This document shows positions 21,411 to 30,597 of a stretch of DNA of 64,000 nucleotides, one piece after another. The stretch spans positions 1,054,001-1,118,000 of the forward strand of contig JAUKTV010000009.1 of NCBI GenBank assembly GCA_030549205.1. Reading direction: 5' to 3'. Under the pieces are notes generated by a model, which saw nothing but the letters and a program-made list of their open reading frames with translations, was not told the DNA's origin and ran no database searches. The position numbers were made by a program, and so were the translations under genes. This DNA is from Apiosordaria backusii (taxonomy: Eukaryota; Ascomycota; Sordariomycetes; Sordariales; Lasiosphaeriaceae). Position 1 is the first letter of the stretch. Each line of letters begins with the position of its first letter.

Positions 21411-23131
21411 CTACCCCCCCATAACCCCATAACTCCTCACCCTCGAAAAGAAATAAGGCTTATCATTCCTCAACGTAAACTCAGCCCAATCATCCGTCAG
21501 CCTATTATAGCTATAAAACCCCCTCCACGCCAGCTTATTATTCCTCGTCCCCGCCCCCGTCCCCTTCCCCACCGACTTCAAGCTCAAATCCAATCGATAA
21601 ATATACTTGCTCACCCCCTCCGTCTCCACCATCACATCCCCCTCCACCTCACTCAGACTCGCCGTCGGGTTATCCCCCGCCCTCGCCAGCCTCCACCTCC
21701 CCTTCAGCGCGCTCTCCATAACATGGCTCGGCAAATGCTGGTTTTGCCCCCCATTGTGCAAAGAGACATTTTCCCTCGTGAGGTGGTGAACCACATCGTT
21801 TGGCTCGGCGGTGGTGAGCAAGGAGAGGCAGGTGCCATCCCGAAAAAAGCGGAGGTAGCGGTAGTAGGTCACCACGTGGATGGGAGCGCCCCAGGTGATG
21901 GAGTTTGAGTTTGCCATGCCGGAACGGACGTAGTTGACTGTGCTGATGTAGCACCCGTTGAATCTGATTCTGGGGCGGAGGCGGAACATCCTCTGCCAGG
22001 AGGATGAATAGAGCGAGTTGAAGAAGGCTAATGTGTTGGCGGTGGATTCGTCGGCGAGTTTCTCCGCTCGCTTTTCTATATCCAGGACATTTGACACGAC
22101 AAAGTCGTCTTCTTCTTGTTCTGTCTCCGGAGAGCTGACACCACTGCCCGCTAAGGCTGCTGCTGCTGCTGCTGCTGCTGCCTCTTCTGCCGCCTCGCGC
22201 TGGAGGTCCTCCTCGGTGAGTGGCTCCCAGGTTATTTGTCTTTGCCAGTGGTAGTGCATACCGCCGAAACCAAACTCAGTCCCCAGGCAGATACGCCGCC
22301 ATATTCTGTCTTCAGTTGCGACGAGGAAGGCGAGACGCTTGCATACTTGGGTTAGGCGGGCAAAGTCACCCACGTCTAATATGGCGACGTCGCGGAGGAT
22401 GTGCACCAATATCTCGTCTGGAAGGGTTGAGATTGGGCAGGGAGGTTGGGGCATTCCCTCAACCGGAGGGGGTGCGGGTTCGATGGTGAGGCCGGCGAAA
22501 CTGGAGATGAGTTCCTTCATTGATTGAGGCTGATCTGGCTTTGAAGCAGCGGGTGCTGGTGTCTTGGAAGCATCGTCTGCTTTTGGCGCGGCTTTGGGGG
22601 GGAACTTTGCCCTTGGGAAGTGCTTGGCCTTGTAGTTCTGATCAACTTGGTCGTCCATCTACGGGTCAAGTTAGCAGTGAGATTCAGCAACGGGGGGAAT
22701 CCATGACATACCCTAAACGCCTTGCGATACAATCTCAAACTATCACCAAGGTTACCTGCAGCCTCCCGTTCTACAGCCTTCTCATAATGCTCAAGGGCAG
22801 TGACCGGCTCATTTTTTGCAGCCACACCCGCATCTCCTGCCGTTTGTGCCGGGTGCACGGGGTCATCAAATGGTTTCGAGGGTACATAATCCTCATCATA
22901 CTCTCTCGTTACAGGCTTCTTCGTAGGTGGAGGTGGCTTCCGCAATGGCTCTGTTCTCAAAGCCGTCGACGGTCCAGCCGTTGCATGTTGATGCTGACGG
23001 TGTTGATGAGGACGGTGTGGCTGCTGCTGTGGCTGCGACGGTGCTGCTTGTTCCGGATGTCTTGCCCGGACTTCGGCCCTCCACTGCTCTCTGAAGGACT
23101 CAAGGTCGGGGTTTGTCTCTGAGGAATCCAT
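21411..23131 (-). CDS. F-box protein of the Pof7/Hrt3/FBXO9 type
   Basis: Exon 1 is 23131-22712 and exon 2 is 22658-21411, with a 53-bp intron (GTATGT donor, CTAAC branch) and 555 residues in total. These proteins are substrate adaptors of SCF ubiquitin ligases. Exon 1 has a His/Gln-rich stretch, then an MIT/TPR-like helix pair (ALEHYEKAVEREAAGNLGDS, LRLYRKAFR) that continues across the splice into MDDQVDQNYKAKHF, the usual family pattern. The F-box is about residues 218-265 (ISTLPDEILVHILRDVAILD to TEDRIWRRICL). A poly-Ala run encoded by a GCT microsatellite follows (22155-22190). The C-terminal domain has FNGCYISTVNYVRSG and the VVTYYRYLRFFRDGTCLSLL block shared with FBXO9. Confidence 0.88.
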
Positions 23132-23582
23132 TTTTGCTTCAATAACTTCCACCAGTAAGTGATGAGTATGATGAATGAGACTTGAAATGACGAGTGGTCC
23201 GTGTGACAATAGTGATGTCGAGGACTCGAGGTTGGGCGAGGTCGTTGAATAATCAGAAAGGCAATTGAAGAAAGAACTCAGTCTTGTGATCAAATATGTT
23301 TAAAAACAAACGATGGACTCATTCACCGCAAGTATATCAAATAGTCATCGATTTCAACGAAAGCGGTGATGTGCATAGGAGGAATGGGAGGTTGTGTCAT
23401 TCGGCGAGCGGATGGCGATAAGCGTTCCCGGCCGGCGTGATAAGCGGTGAGCAAGGGCCAACTCAGGATCGGAGTTAAGCACTGTGGCGCTGCTGCCAAG
23501 CCCCCCTTTATTTATCTTCAAAGCCATCTGGAAAACACCAAAGGTTTTGAAGATATCAAATCGACTTTCGCCTGTTTCTTTC
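23132..23582. other. upstream of the F-box gene and of the 5S rRNA gene
   Basis: Divergent upstream sequence. No gene recognised; a GC-rich piece at 23380-23510 precedes the 5S gene. Confidence 0.5.
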
Positions 23583-23701
23583 ACATACGACCATATCCAG
23601 CTGAAAATACGGGATCCCGTCCGCTCTCCCCTCTTCAAGCAGCTGAGAGCCGAACTAGTACTCAGGTGGGTGACCACTGGGGAATCCTCGGTGTTGTATG
23701 T
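23583..23701 (+). rRNA. 5S ribosomal RNA
   Basis: 119 bases. The ends pair as helix I (ACATACGAC with GTTGTATGT). The sequence keeps the 5S landmarks GGGATCCCGTCCGCTCTCC, CTTCAAGCAGCTGAGAG and GGTGGGTGACCACTGGGGAATCC, the last being the internal control and loop E region. A 22-T run right after the gene serves as Pol III terminator. 5S genes scattered singly, rather than in the rDNA unit, are normal in Neurospora-like fungi. It differs from the main N. crassa type at many sites in helices II-IV, yet complementary pairing is kept, so it may be a variant class. Confidence 0.9.
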
Positions 23702-23722
23702 TTTTTTTTTTTTTTTTTTTTT
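23701..23722 (+). terminator. Pol III terminator of the 5S gene
   Basis: Uninterrupted run of 22 T at the 3' end of the 5S gene, far longer than the 4-6 T that Pol III needs. Confidence 0.9.
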
Positions 23723-24044
23723 GTGTCATTGATGGATCTTAACTGCTGTAAAGATGATGTTTTTGTCGATTTATCATTCTGTGGTGTATTCAACAATTGT
23801 AGCAATATACATTTACTTCTGGTCTTGACTGTATTCATCCTTCGCTTACATTCTTAAAGAAACGAATAGCAAAACATAAAGTGTTACTTGTAATCACTCT
23901 AGACATGCCTGTGATATGCAGCTCTCCTAACAGTCTTCGCTATCCAAGAACAACCAAGAAAACAATCATACTATAGAAAAACAAGAAAAACAAACGCTGA
24001 TATCAAACAAAATCGAGAAACAGAACCGTCAACCTCCTCCCTGG
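23723..24044. other. intergenic, nothing recognised
   Basis: AT-rich 3' region between the 5S gene and the GTPase gene. Confidence 0.5.
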
Positions 24045-26657
24045 TCACTCTGCAATCTCAACCACCTTCCCAACAAACCCCTCCAGCCCTGACCGATCTT
24101 TGCTCCTCCCCTCCAGGATCAGAATCTTAGACCCAAGCTCAGTCCACTCCCTCGTGTTCATTAGATCCAACTGAACCTCCACCTCACCATTTTCCGCTTC
24201 CGACTGCGCCTGCTGCATGTTGTCATCCCCACCAAGACCAAACACATCATCCACATCGTCCGTTGGCGACCTCCCTTCCTGATTCTGCCCCGAGCTGGTA
24301 TTCAATCTCGACACCCGTGACATCCTTGCTACAGTCCTCACACTGGCAACATAGATATTAACCAAGCTACCCACCGTCAACTGGCTGACCGCAGCATTGT
24401 CCCTGTCAAACACCGCTGTCAAGCCACTAACAGCTTGCAGTGACAGACCGGACGACACCATGTGCTGACTAGGAACTGCCAAAACCATCCCTTTGCGTAG
24501 TCTTGGCATAGTGGTCGACGGATGGCCATCCTCGCTCTTGGCCTGGTCAAAGATGATCCCGATAGACCCAACCTGACCTGCGCTGAGGGTCTGCACTGGC
24601 AAACGAAGGTTGTGGATGCTGACGATAGAGGCGGTGTGCCACTCCCCTTTGACGGCCGAGGCAGATACCGCGTTTCTGGCAGCAATGCGGCTGAGTTCTG
24701 CGGACGAGGGTTGAGAGAGGGAAAGACCATAACTTCCTGCCGGGGACTGGTCACGGGGGGTGTTGCGAGGGGAGCCAATATCCTCGGAAGGGAAGGGGCC
24801 AACCACGACTTTATCCCCGATGGATAGGCTGCCAAACCGGAGGTAGCCAGCAACCACGGTTCCAAGGTCGGTTTGCTGGTCTGTGTCGCTGGTGGCGAGG
24901 GCGCAAGAGGCAGGTAGGCTGTATTTATCTTCGACGTGGAACAAGCAAGCCGGTTGTTCAGGGTTCAGTGCAGCACCAATAAAGTCGTGGGATGTCGGTG
25001 TGGGCGGTACAGGTAGGCTCCGGATCAGGGCGTGGAGAGAGCCGATTCCTCGGCCATCTACTGCGCTGGTGAGAACAATAGGCACAATCACCGAAGGGTC
25101 GTCGTTCGTGCGGAGCGCCTCAGTAACATCCTTGACGAGAGCTGCGTCCTGATCAGAGACAACACTTAGATCCGAATGCCCTGCCGGCCCGCTTTTGACT
25201 AGCATTGGCACTCGGCCGGCCTGTTTTATTTTAGACAAAATTCTGCTGAGCGTTTTCTTGATGGTTACGGTTGCCAGATCCAGTTTCGTCATAACGACTA
25301 CCAAAGGCAGCCGAAGCCTTAGACAGAGGTCGAGATGAGCCGAGGCCAATTCCATGCTTTGTTCTGGGCCAAAAACATCTGTTGCGGGTTCAACCAGCGC
25401 GGGCATGTCGTAACTGTTTGCTGCTATGCAAAGCAAAGTCCAATTGGGTGCCCATCCTACGATTCCTCGGAGGATGGTACGACGGTATTTCGGGTGTCCT
25501 GCCGAGTCAACTAGGTAAACTAGCCGCCCAGATTTCGTGTAGTTATGAATGTCAATCCAAGACTCAACTTCCTGGTGAGCATAATTGACAATTTTGTCAC
25601 CGTCATAGCCAACAAGCTCTTGAGTGACAGACGAGGTGATGCCCGAGGCAACTTCATGTAGGTGTTTGAGCAGCCCTAGGCGGCCTTTTCCACGTCCATT
25701 GTCAAGCGTTCCAGTCGAAAGAGCGCCAAGGAGAGTTGATTTTCCAGACGTCGTCGGCCCCGTAAGTGTGACACGCAGTTGGTCGGTAGATAGGGGACCA
25801 TGTGTTGGGTCAGGGAGACCCTCGGTCGACCGTGCCGCCGCCGTATGACTGGCATTTCTGGGTCGCAAATCGGGCGTGACCAAGGCCTCGGCCACCCACA
25901 ACTTGGCCTGCCGCCGATGGCCGGTATTTCCTGGGATTAACTCCTGTTCAGAATCGGATGATTCAATCCATTCGCAGTCCCCGACTGCAATTTTGCGGAG
26001 TACCTTCATATTGCACCCCAAGCTGGCTGCCATGATGCGGAGCGTGTTCAGACTTTCATCAAGCTCATCCTTAGTCAAGCCAGCAAGCGTGCCATCATCC
26101 GCAACTCCGATCTCGTACAAGGCTCCCCTCGAGGCTTCCAGCCCTGGCAACAGCTTCCCCAGCTTGATGGGAGCATCCCGGGCAAGTTTCTCGTTAGGAA
26201 GCTGCGGTATGACTGGGACTGTAGTGGCAGTTCCAGAGTGGTATGGGCATGACTGCTGTAGTCTCCATAGGAGCTGAGTAGTGAGGTGTTCGAGGCGATC
26301 CTGTCGTGTTTGTGTAGTGGTGGAACATCCTGGAATGGCTGGTGCTGGCCTGGCCGATCTGGGTTCGACTGCAGGGCGGTTGGAAGAACCAGATATTCGC
26401 GTTGCGGTGCTGATGTGCTCATACTTCCTCCGCGATCTCAATAGTAGGTGAAGTTTGTACTCGGTAGGACCATCTTGTGGCTCTGGCTCCAGTTTTGTGA
26501 CGCCATAGTCTGATAAGAGACCTGACCCAATGGTCCCCTTCCGAGTCGTTGGATGATCAGCAACGCTGGGCTTCTTGTGAGGATTAGTCGGTCTGAGCCA
26601 TGGAGAGGATGCCCGCGCTGGATCGGACCCCAAAGGGTCGAAGGTGAAGACCGACAT
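24045..26657 (-). CDS. GTPBP1/GTPBP2-like translational GTPase
   Basis: One exon, 870 residues. The family is related to EF-Tu/eRF3 and in animals acts in ribosome rescue and mRNA decay. The N-terminal family blocks are present (EYKLHLLLRSRRKYEH, LEHLTTQLLWRLQQS, ALYEIGVADDGTLAGLT then LNTLRIMAASLG). The GTPase domain has G1 GPTTSGKST (about residues 298-306), SSVTQELVGYD, G3 DSAGHPKYR and G4 MTKLDL. Beta-barrel domains follow (GTVVAGYLRFGSLSIGDKVV and TASIVSIHNLRLPVQTLSAG), with a Q-rich acidic insert before the end. In G3 an Ala replaces the middle of the common DxxGH pattern only at a tolerated site, and the His is kept. Single ATG start near 26657 fits. Confidence 0.88.
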   Translation of the reverse strand: MSVFTFDPLGSDPARASSPWLRPTNPHKKPSVADHPTTRKGTIGSGLLSDYGVTKLEPEPQDGPTEYKLHLLLRSRRKYEHISTATRISGSSNRPAVEPRSARPAPAIPGCSTTTQTRQDRLEHLTTQLLWRLQQSCPYHSGTATTVPVIPQLPNEKLARDAPIKLGKLLPGLEASRGALYEIGVADDGTLAGLTKDELDESLNTLRIMAASLGCNMKVLRKIAVGDCEWIESSDSEQELIPGNTGHRRQAKLWVAEALVTPDLRPRNASHTAAARSTEGLPDPTHGPLSTDQLRVTLTGPTTSGKSTLLGALSTGTLDNGRGKGRLGLLKHLHEVASGITSSVTQELVGYDGDKIVNYAHQEVESWIDIHNYTKSGRLVYLVDSAGHPKYRRTILRGIVGWAPNWTLLCIAANSYDMPALVEPATDVFGPEQSMELASAHLDLCLRLRLPLVVVMTKLDLATVTIKKTLSRILSKIKQAGRVPMLVKSGPAGHSDLSVVSDQDAALVKDVTEALRTNDDPSVIVPIVLTSAVDGRGIGSLHALIRSLPVPPTPTSHDFIGAALNPEQPACLFHVEDKYSLPASCALATSDTDQQTDLGTVVAGYLRFGSLSIGDKVVVGPFPSEDIGSPRNTPRDQSPAGSYGLSLSQPSSAELSRIAARNAVSASAVKGEWHTASIVSIHNLRLPVQTLSAGQVGSIGIIFDQAKSEDGHPSTTMPRLRKGMVLAVPSQHMVSSGLSLQAVSGLTAVFDRDNAAVSQLTVGSLVNIYVASVRTVARMSRVSRLNTSSGQNQEGRSPTDDVDDVFGLGGDDNMQQAQSEAENGEVEVQLDLMNTREWTELGSKILILEGRSKDRSGLEGFVGKVVEIAE

Positions 26658-27398
26658 TGACGGCTGTTAGGTGGGTGCTAAGCTGGATGTTAGGGGTGCT
26701 CGTTGGCTAGAGCTGCTAATAGAGTGGAATACCGGGAGATATGCGTGCTGTGTGAATCAAAGTGTTATTGTATAGTTGGTCAACATTTCTAGGAGAGATA
26801 TTCGGTGGAGGTGTATTCGTGGTATCATCTTGAATTCGCAAAGTGCGTGCTTCGGAGCAAAAAGCAAACTAAGAGCTTGAAGGACGAGGACTCAATCGCG
26901 CCTGCAGAAAGAATCACGGCGACTTAAATGGAATAAAACATTTTGAAGGCAGTTTGGGGTGAGATTGTGACTTGGAAGATTGCAGGCAATTGGAGGGGAC
27001 GGTTCAGTTCCGGTGTCGTTATCAACACCTAGAAATTGTCGTCAACAAAAAAGATGACTCTCACACCGACGAAAGTGACACATAAAAGATTTGGGCAACT
27101 TATGTAAGCTCGTAAGGTCCACGGGTGCTTAAGCATTCAACGGCCGAGTTTGCTGAATGGGCAATTGCCACCAGCAGGTGCCAAAGCCTGCTTTGTGCTA
27201 GCTCTAGAATACGTCGGTACCTTCTTTCAGGGGCAAAGGGCGGCAAGAATGTAGTACCGTCCTAATTAGGTCTTATCACCTGGCCTTTTCGTTGTTCGGC
27301 AAGCCACCACCCTCTCAATGAACGTTCCTTCATTGTAAGAAGAAGCCACTTCGCTCAGCTTGTTCCATGAACAGCCAATTAGCAAATCTAGAACCATC
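26658..27398. promoter_or_regulatory. divergent upstream region
   Basis: Upstream of the GTPase gene and of the small ORF on the other strand. No clear element recognised. Confidence 0.4.
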
Positions 27399-27929
27399 AT
27401 GGATCCATCACTGGTCAAAGAAATCATGCTGGAACCCCCCTCGCCACGAGGCAGCGATTCCAGCGATGCCAGCGAACCTAGCTCCAACGTTAAGAGCAGA
27501 CGGAACCCCCAGCAAGAAGCCAAGATGGCGGTGGACCGGTCACAACGTCGGCGCCCCCCACCACTAGACCTACGCCAATCGCATGAGATTCAGGACCCTG
27601 AAAAGCTCAGCGGGCCGCAGTTTTCAGAGTCATCAGCTTCGCAGGACTGGAAGCAGACTCCAAACCAGCCAGAAGAGAAGAGGCGAAAGAGAGGGAGGTT
27701 TTGGAGATGGCTGTCGGGCTGTTTCATAGGAGACGAACAATTAACAGACGACGAACACGAAGTCAAGATGGAGTCCCCCATGGTTGACAAGGTAAGAAAA
27801 CACTTGAAAATGGATTTTCCAGAACACTTTGAAGCATCATCCCTGGTGGCGGAGCGGCGACGCAGACCCCTGCCTCCACCTGCAAGACAAGCCAAGCGGC
27901 CTGCATGGCGGCCACGATCCAGCGATTGA
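27399..27929 (+). CDS. small basic hypothetical protein
   Basis: 176 residues from ATG 27399 (MDPSLVKEIMLEPPSPRGSD). Rich in Arg, Pro and Ser with KRRKRGRFWRWLSGCF near the middle; that block could be a nuclear signal or membrane-binding helix. No family recognised. Same strand as sec-9 just downstream. Codon composition is plausible, but there is no homology evidence, so it could be untranslated. Confidence 0.4.
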   Translation: MDPSLVKEIMLEPPSPRGSDSSDASEPSSNVKSRRNPQQEAKMAVDRSQRRRPPPLDLRQSHEIQDPEKLSGPQFSESSASQDWKQTPNQPEEKRRKRGRFWRWLSGCFIGDEQLTDDEHEVKMESPMVDKVRKHLKMDFPEHFEASSLVAERRRRPLPPPARQAKRPAWRPRSSD

Positions 27930-28265
27930 TTGGGACAGCGATCCCGAGCTGCTGAACTGCGGTCAAGCAAAGGGTCGTCAGCATTGCGAGGCAGGGGCGG
28001 CAGGACGAAAAGCCATGGCTGAACTTTCCATTTTTACCCGAATGGGTCACAGCCTGGAACAGTCTCAAGACACAAGCCCGCCGCAGAGTTCCACCCCAAG
28101 CCCCGCCGTCTTGTTTAGGGGGTCTTTGCGCCGAAACGCCCCTTAACACCTAACATTACCATCTCTTTTCATTTCATCTTTCAACACCTGTTCTGCCATC
28201 TCGCGTCATCAGACGACTCAACATTTTGTCTTATTATTGTACTAAAACGATCGCAGCGTCCCATC
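27930..28265. promoter_or_regulatory. sec-9 upstream region
   Basis: Short spacer with CT-rich stretches (28150-28210) typical of fungal core promoters. Confidence 0.45.
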
Positions 28266-29599
28266 ATGGGCAAATTCAGCTCTCTGTTCCGCAGCAAATC
28301 GGACGAAAAGGACAAGCCCGACCAGGCGAATGTCAACCCTTATGCTCAACAACCGTCCAACGACACGTACTCGGCTGCCCCTTCATTCAGCGCACCTCGC
28401 GAAGCCCCCTTAGGACTGCCCTCTGGTCCTCGCCCCGGTTTACCCTTGGGACCTCGTCCAGGAGGCGCCGCTCCGCCGCCGTATAGCCCGCAGAGTTCCA
28501 CCTACTCTTCTCAGAATGACGCCGCGTTTTATGACAACAAGAAAACATATGGTTCAGCCACCTCCAGCCCATCAATAGGATATGGAAATGAGAGACACGG
28601 CGTTCCTAGCGGATATGGCAGCAACAGATACGACAATGCCGCTAGTTATGGGCAAAACAACAACTTTCAGGCACCCCCTCAGAGACAAGGAGGATATGGC
28701 GGTTTGGACGATCCTAATCCCCTATTCGATGGACATCAACAGGAGGGTCCTTATGGAGTACCGCAGTCTGAGCCTGACAAGAAGCCGTATGAAGAAATGA
28801 CAGAAGAGGAGAGGCTGGAGGAGGATATCCAAAGCAAGAAGAGGGAGGCAAACCGAATCCGGATGGAAACCGAAGACACCCTGGACCGTGTTCTCGGAAA
28901 GATCGACTATGGAAACCAACAGGCTGAAGTGGCAATGGAGAATCTCCAAATGCAGGGCGATGTGATTTACAATACAAAGAAGTCACTTGGTGAAGCTTGT
29001 AAGTGCATTTTGCTTGTGAATGATCGTTTTTTGGATTCAGGTATGCTAACACCAAGTTACAGCTGTGCAGGCTCGCATCGGCAAAGCGAATATCAAGGAC
29101 CTCGAGGATGCCAACAAGTCCATGTTCAACTTCTATGCAATGAGCAGAAAGAGACGAGACGGTTTGGATGATGAGAGGCTTGCTGCTGAGATGCAGGAGA
29201 AGGATGAGCGACAAAGAATGCACCGGGAGGCGGCGGCTGCCAAGAATCGGAGGGACCAGAGAGGGAACGTCTCAGGCTTTTCATCTCCTAGCTCTGCGTC
29301 TAAGCCTGACTTCTCCAAATATGTCTTCGAGGACAATGAGGATGGGGAGCAGGCGCTATCGGAACAGAGAATCCATGAAAAGACAGAGAGAGCCATCGTC
29401 GGCGTCCAAGCTATCAAGGCCAAGATGCAGGCGTTCTCTGATGAGGTTGACGATCAGAAAGTGGTGCTTGATGATCTCGGCGAAATCGTAAGTCAAGAAA
29501 ACTTCTCACTGTACCTCAGTATGCTAACTATGTGACCAGACCGGCAGAGTTCACGACAACGTTATTGCCAGCAATAACCGCATCAATCGTTTCAGATAA
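28266..29599 (+). CDS. sec-9: SNAP-25-family SNARE SEC-9 (Qb and Qc helices)
   Basis: Three exons (28266-28998, 29063-29487, 29540-29599) encode 405 residues. Sec9 supplies two helices to the plasma-membrane SNARE complex with syntaxin and synaptobrevin, driving exocytosis at hyphal tips. The N-terminal 170 residues are disordered (NPYAQQPSNDTY, GPRPGLPLGPRPGG). The Qb helix is near residues 200-245 (LDRVLGKIDYGNQQAEVAME then LQMQGDVIYNTKKSL, with the zero-layer Gln in QG). The Qc helix ends the protein (MQAFSDEVDDQKVVLDDLGE, then GRVHDNVIASNNRINRF across the last splice). No membrane anchor, as expected. Both introns have GTAAGT donors and GCTAAC branches. In N. crassa, SEC-9 is the protein guarded by the NLR PLP-1, whose homologue lies 4.5 kb downstream. 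Confidence 0.85.
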
Positions 29600-30597
29600 G
29601 CATCGCCAATGGGGGTTGTGGATGGGGTTTCAGGTGAGTTCTTGTGGGTCATGTGGGTTTGCTGCTCTGATGTAAATAGTTAATCATGGTTTATCATGTT
29701 GTTTCAACAAATGTGCCAGGTTGTTTTCGTGCCAATGTAATGCAAATCAGCCTTCACTCTACATATCTAATCATTCTTTACTGCCCTGTAAACGTAGTGA
29801 GGTAAATGCTTGTTTCAATGCCCAAATGCTCAGACAACCCGTCCTTGTAAGTTGAACTATTATCTTTGAGTCTCAAAGTATGCCTTGGGTAGGGACGTGT
29901 TGATGCCTTTTGTCGCGAATATTCGAATATTCCATGCGTCTATCCTTCCTCACCAGTATCAACCGCTTTAAGGGTCGCAGTGAAACAATGACAATAGCGT
30001 AGTGAGCTTCTCGGACGCTAGGTGATGGGGCTCCTTTTGCTACCTACCTTTCATTAATACTGTGCTGATAACCAGTAAAGACCTCCAGGAATGAATCTTT
30101 GGGGGGTTTGCTTTAGAGTTCAAGAAGATTCCAGATTGTGTTAGAGCAGATGCTTGGAAACTATATAGCCAAACCTGTGGGAATCAGTGTGCAATGTATT
30201 CTCATAATGCTGAGTTGCCAGGGTCTTGAATACTTGGTGTTTGATCTGAGTTGTACTGTTGCTTCATGTTAGGTTTTACGCTCAAATAGATGGAAAGGGT
30301 TAGGGTTAAGGATCTTGGAATAACCTGAAATGATCTTAGGTTTTGACATGGTGCAGCCCAGGTCAAATTCCATTCTAGAAGAGAAGAGTCAGTTCGAATT
30401 TTGATACACCTCTCCTGTCTTTTTCAAAGGTTGATTCAGCCAACATCGCTTGTTCTCGTTCACGTCCACCAAGGGGGATCACTGCCCCACTCTTAATGCA
30501 CTTGTCCAATGATAACGAACAACGGCATTCAGCAAATCTTGGTCTCACAAACTGTCGATTGTTGCGCTTAACCTCACCCGTACAACCACAAACGACA
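29600..30597. promoter_or_regulatory. intergenic between sec-9 and the helicase gene
   Basis: About 1 kb. Contains a telomere-like GGGTTAGGGTTA word at 30298 (listed). Otherwise nothing recognised. An upstream in-frame ATG at 30496 exists but is less likely than 30598. Confidence 0.5.
30298..30309 (+). promoter_or_regulatory. telobox-like site (two TTAGGG units)
   Basis: GGGTTAGGGTTA about 290 bp upstream of the helicase start. TTAGGGTTA words bind Tbf1-like factors and are common ahead of ribosome-biogenesis genes in some fungi, which suits the helicase downstream. Assignment is inference. Confidence 0.35.

Noticed and set aside
23360..23520. Second 5S-like segment upstream of the 5S gene
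   Set aside because: Only short words resemble 5S; the ends do not pair.
27792..27822. Possible 31-bp intron (GTAAGA..CCAG) in the small basic ORF
   Set aside because: Shorter than any fungal intron in the window, and the frame is open without it.
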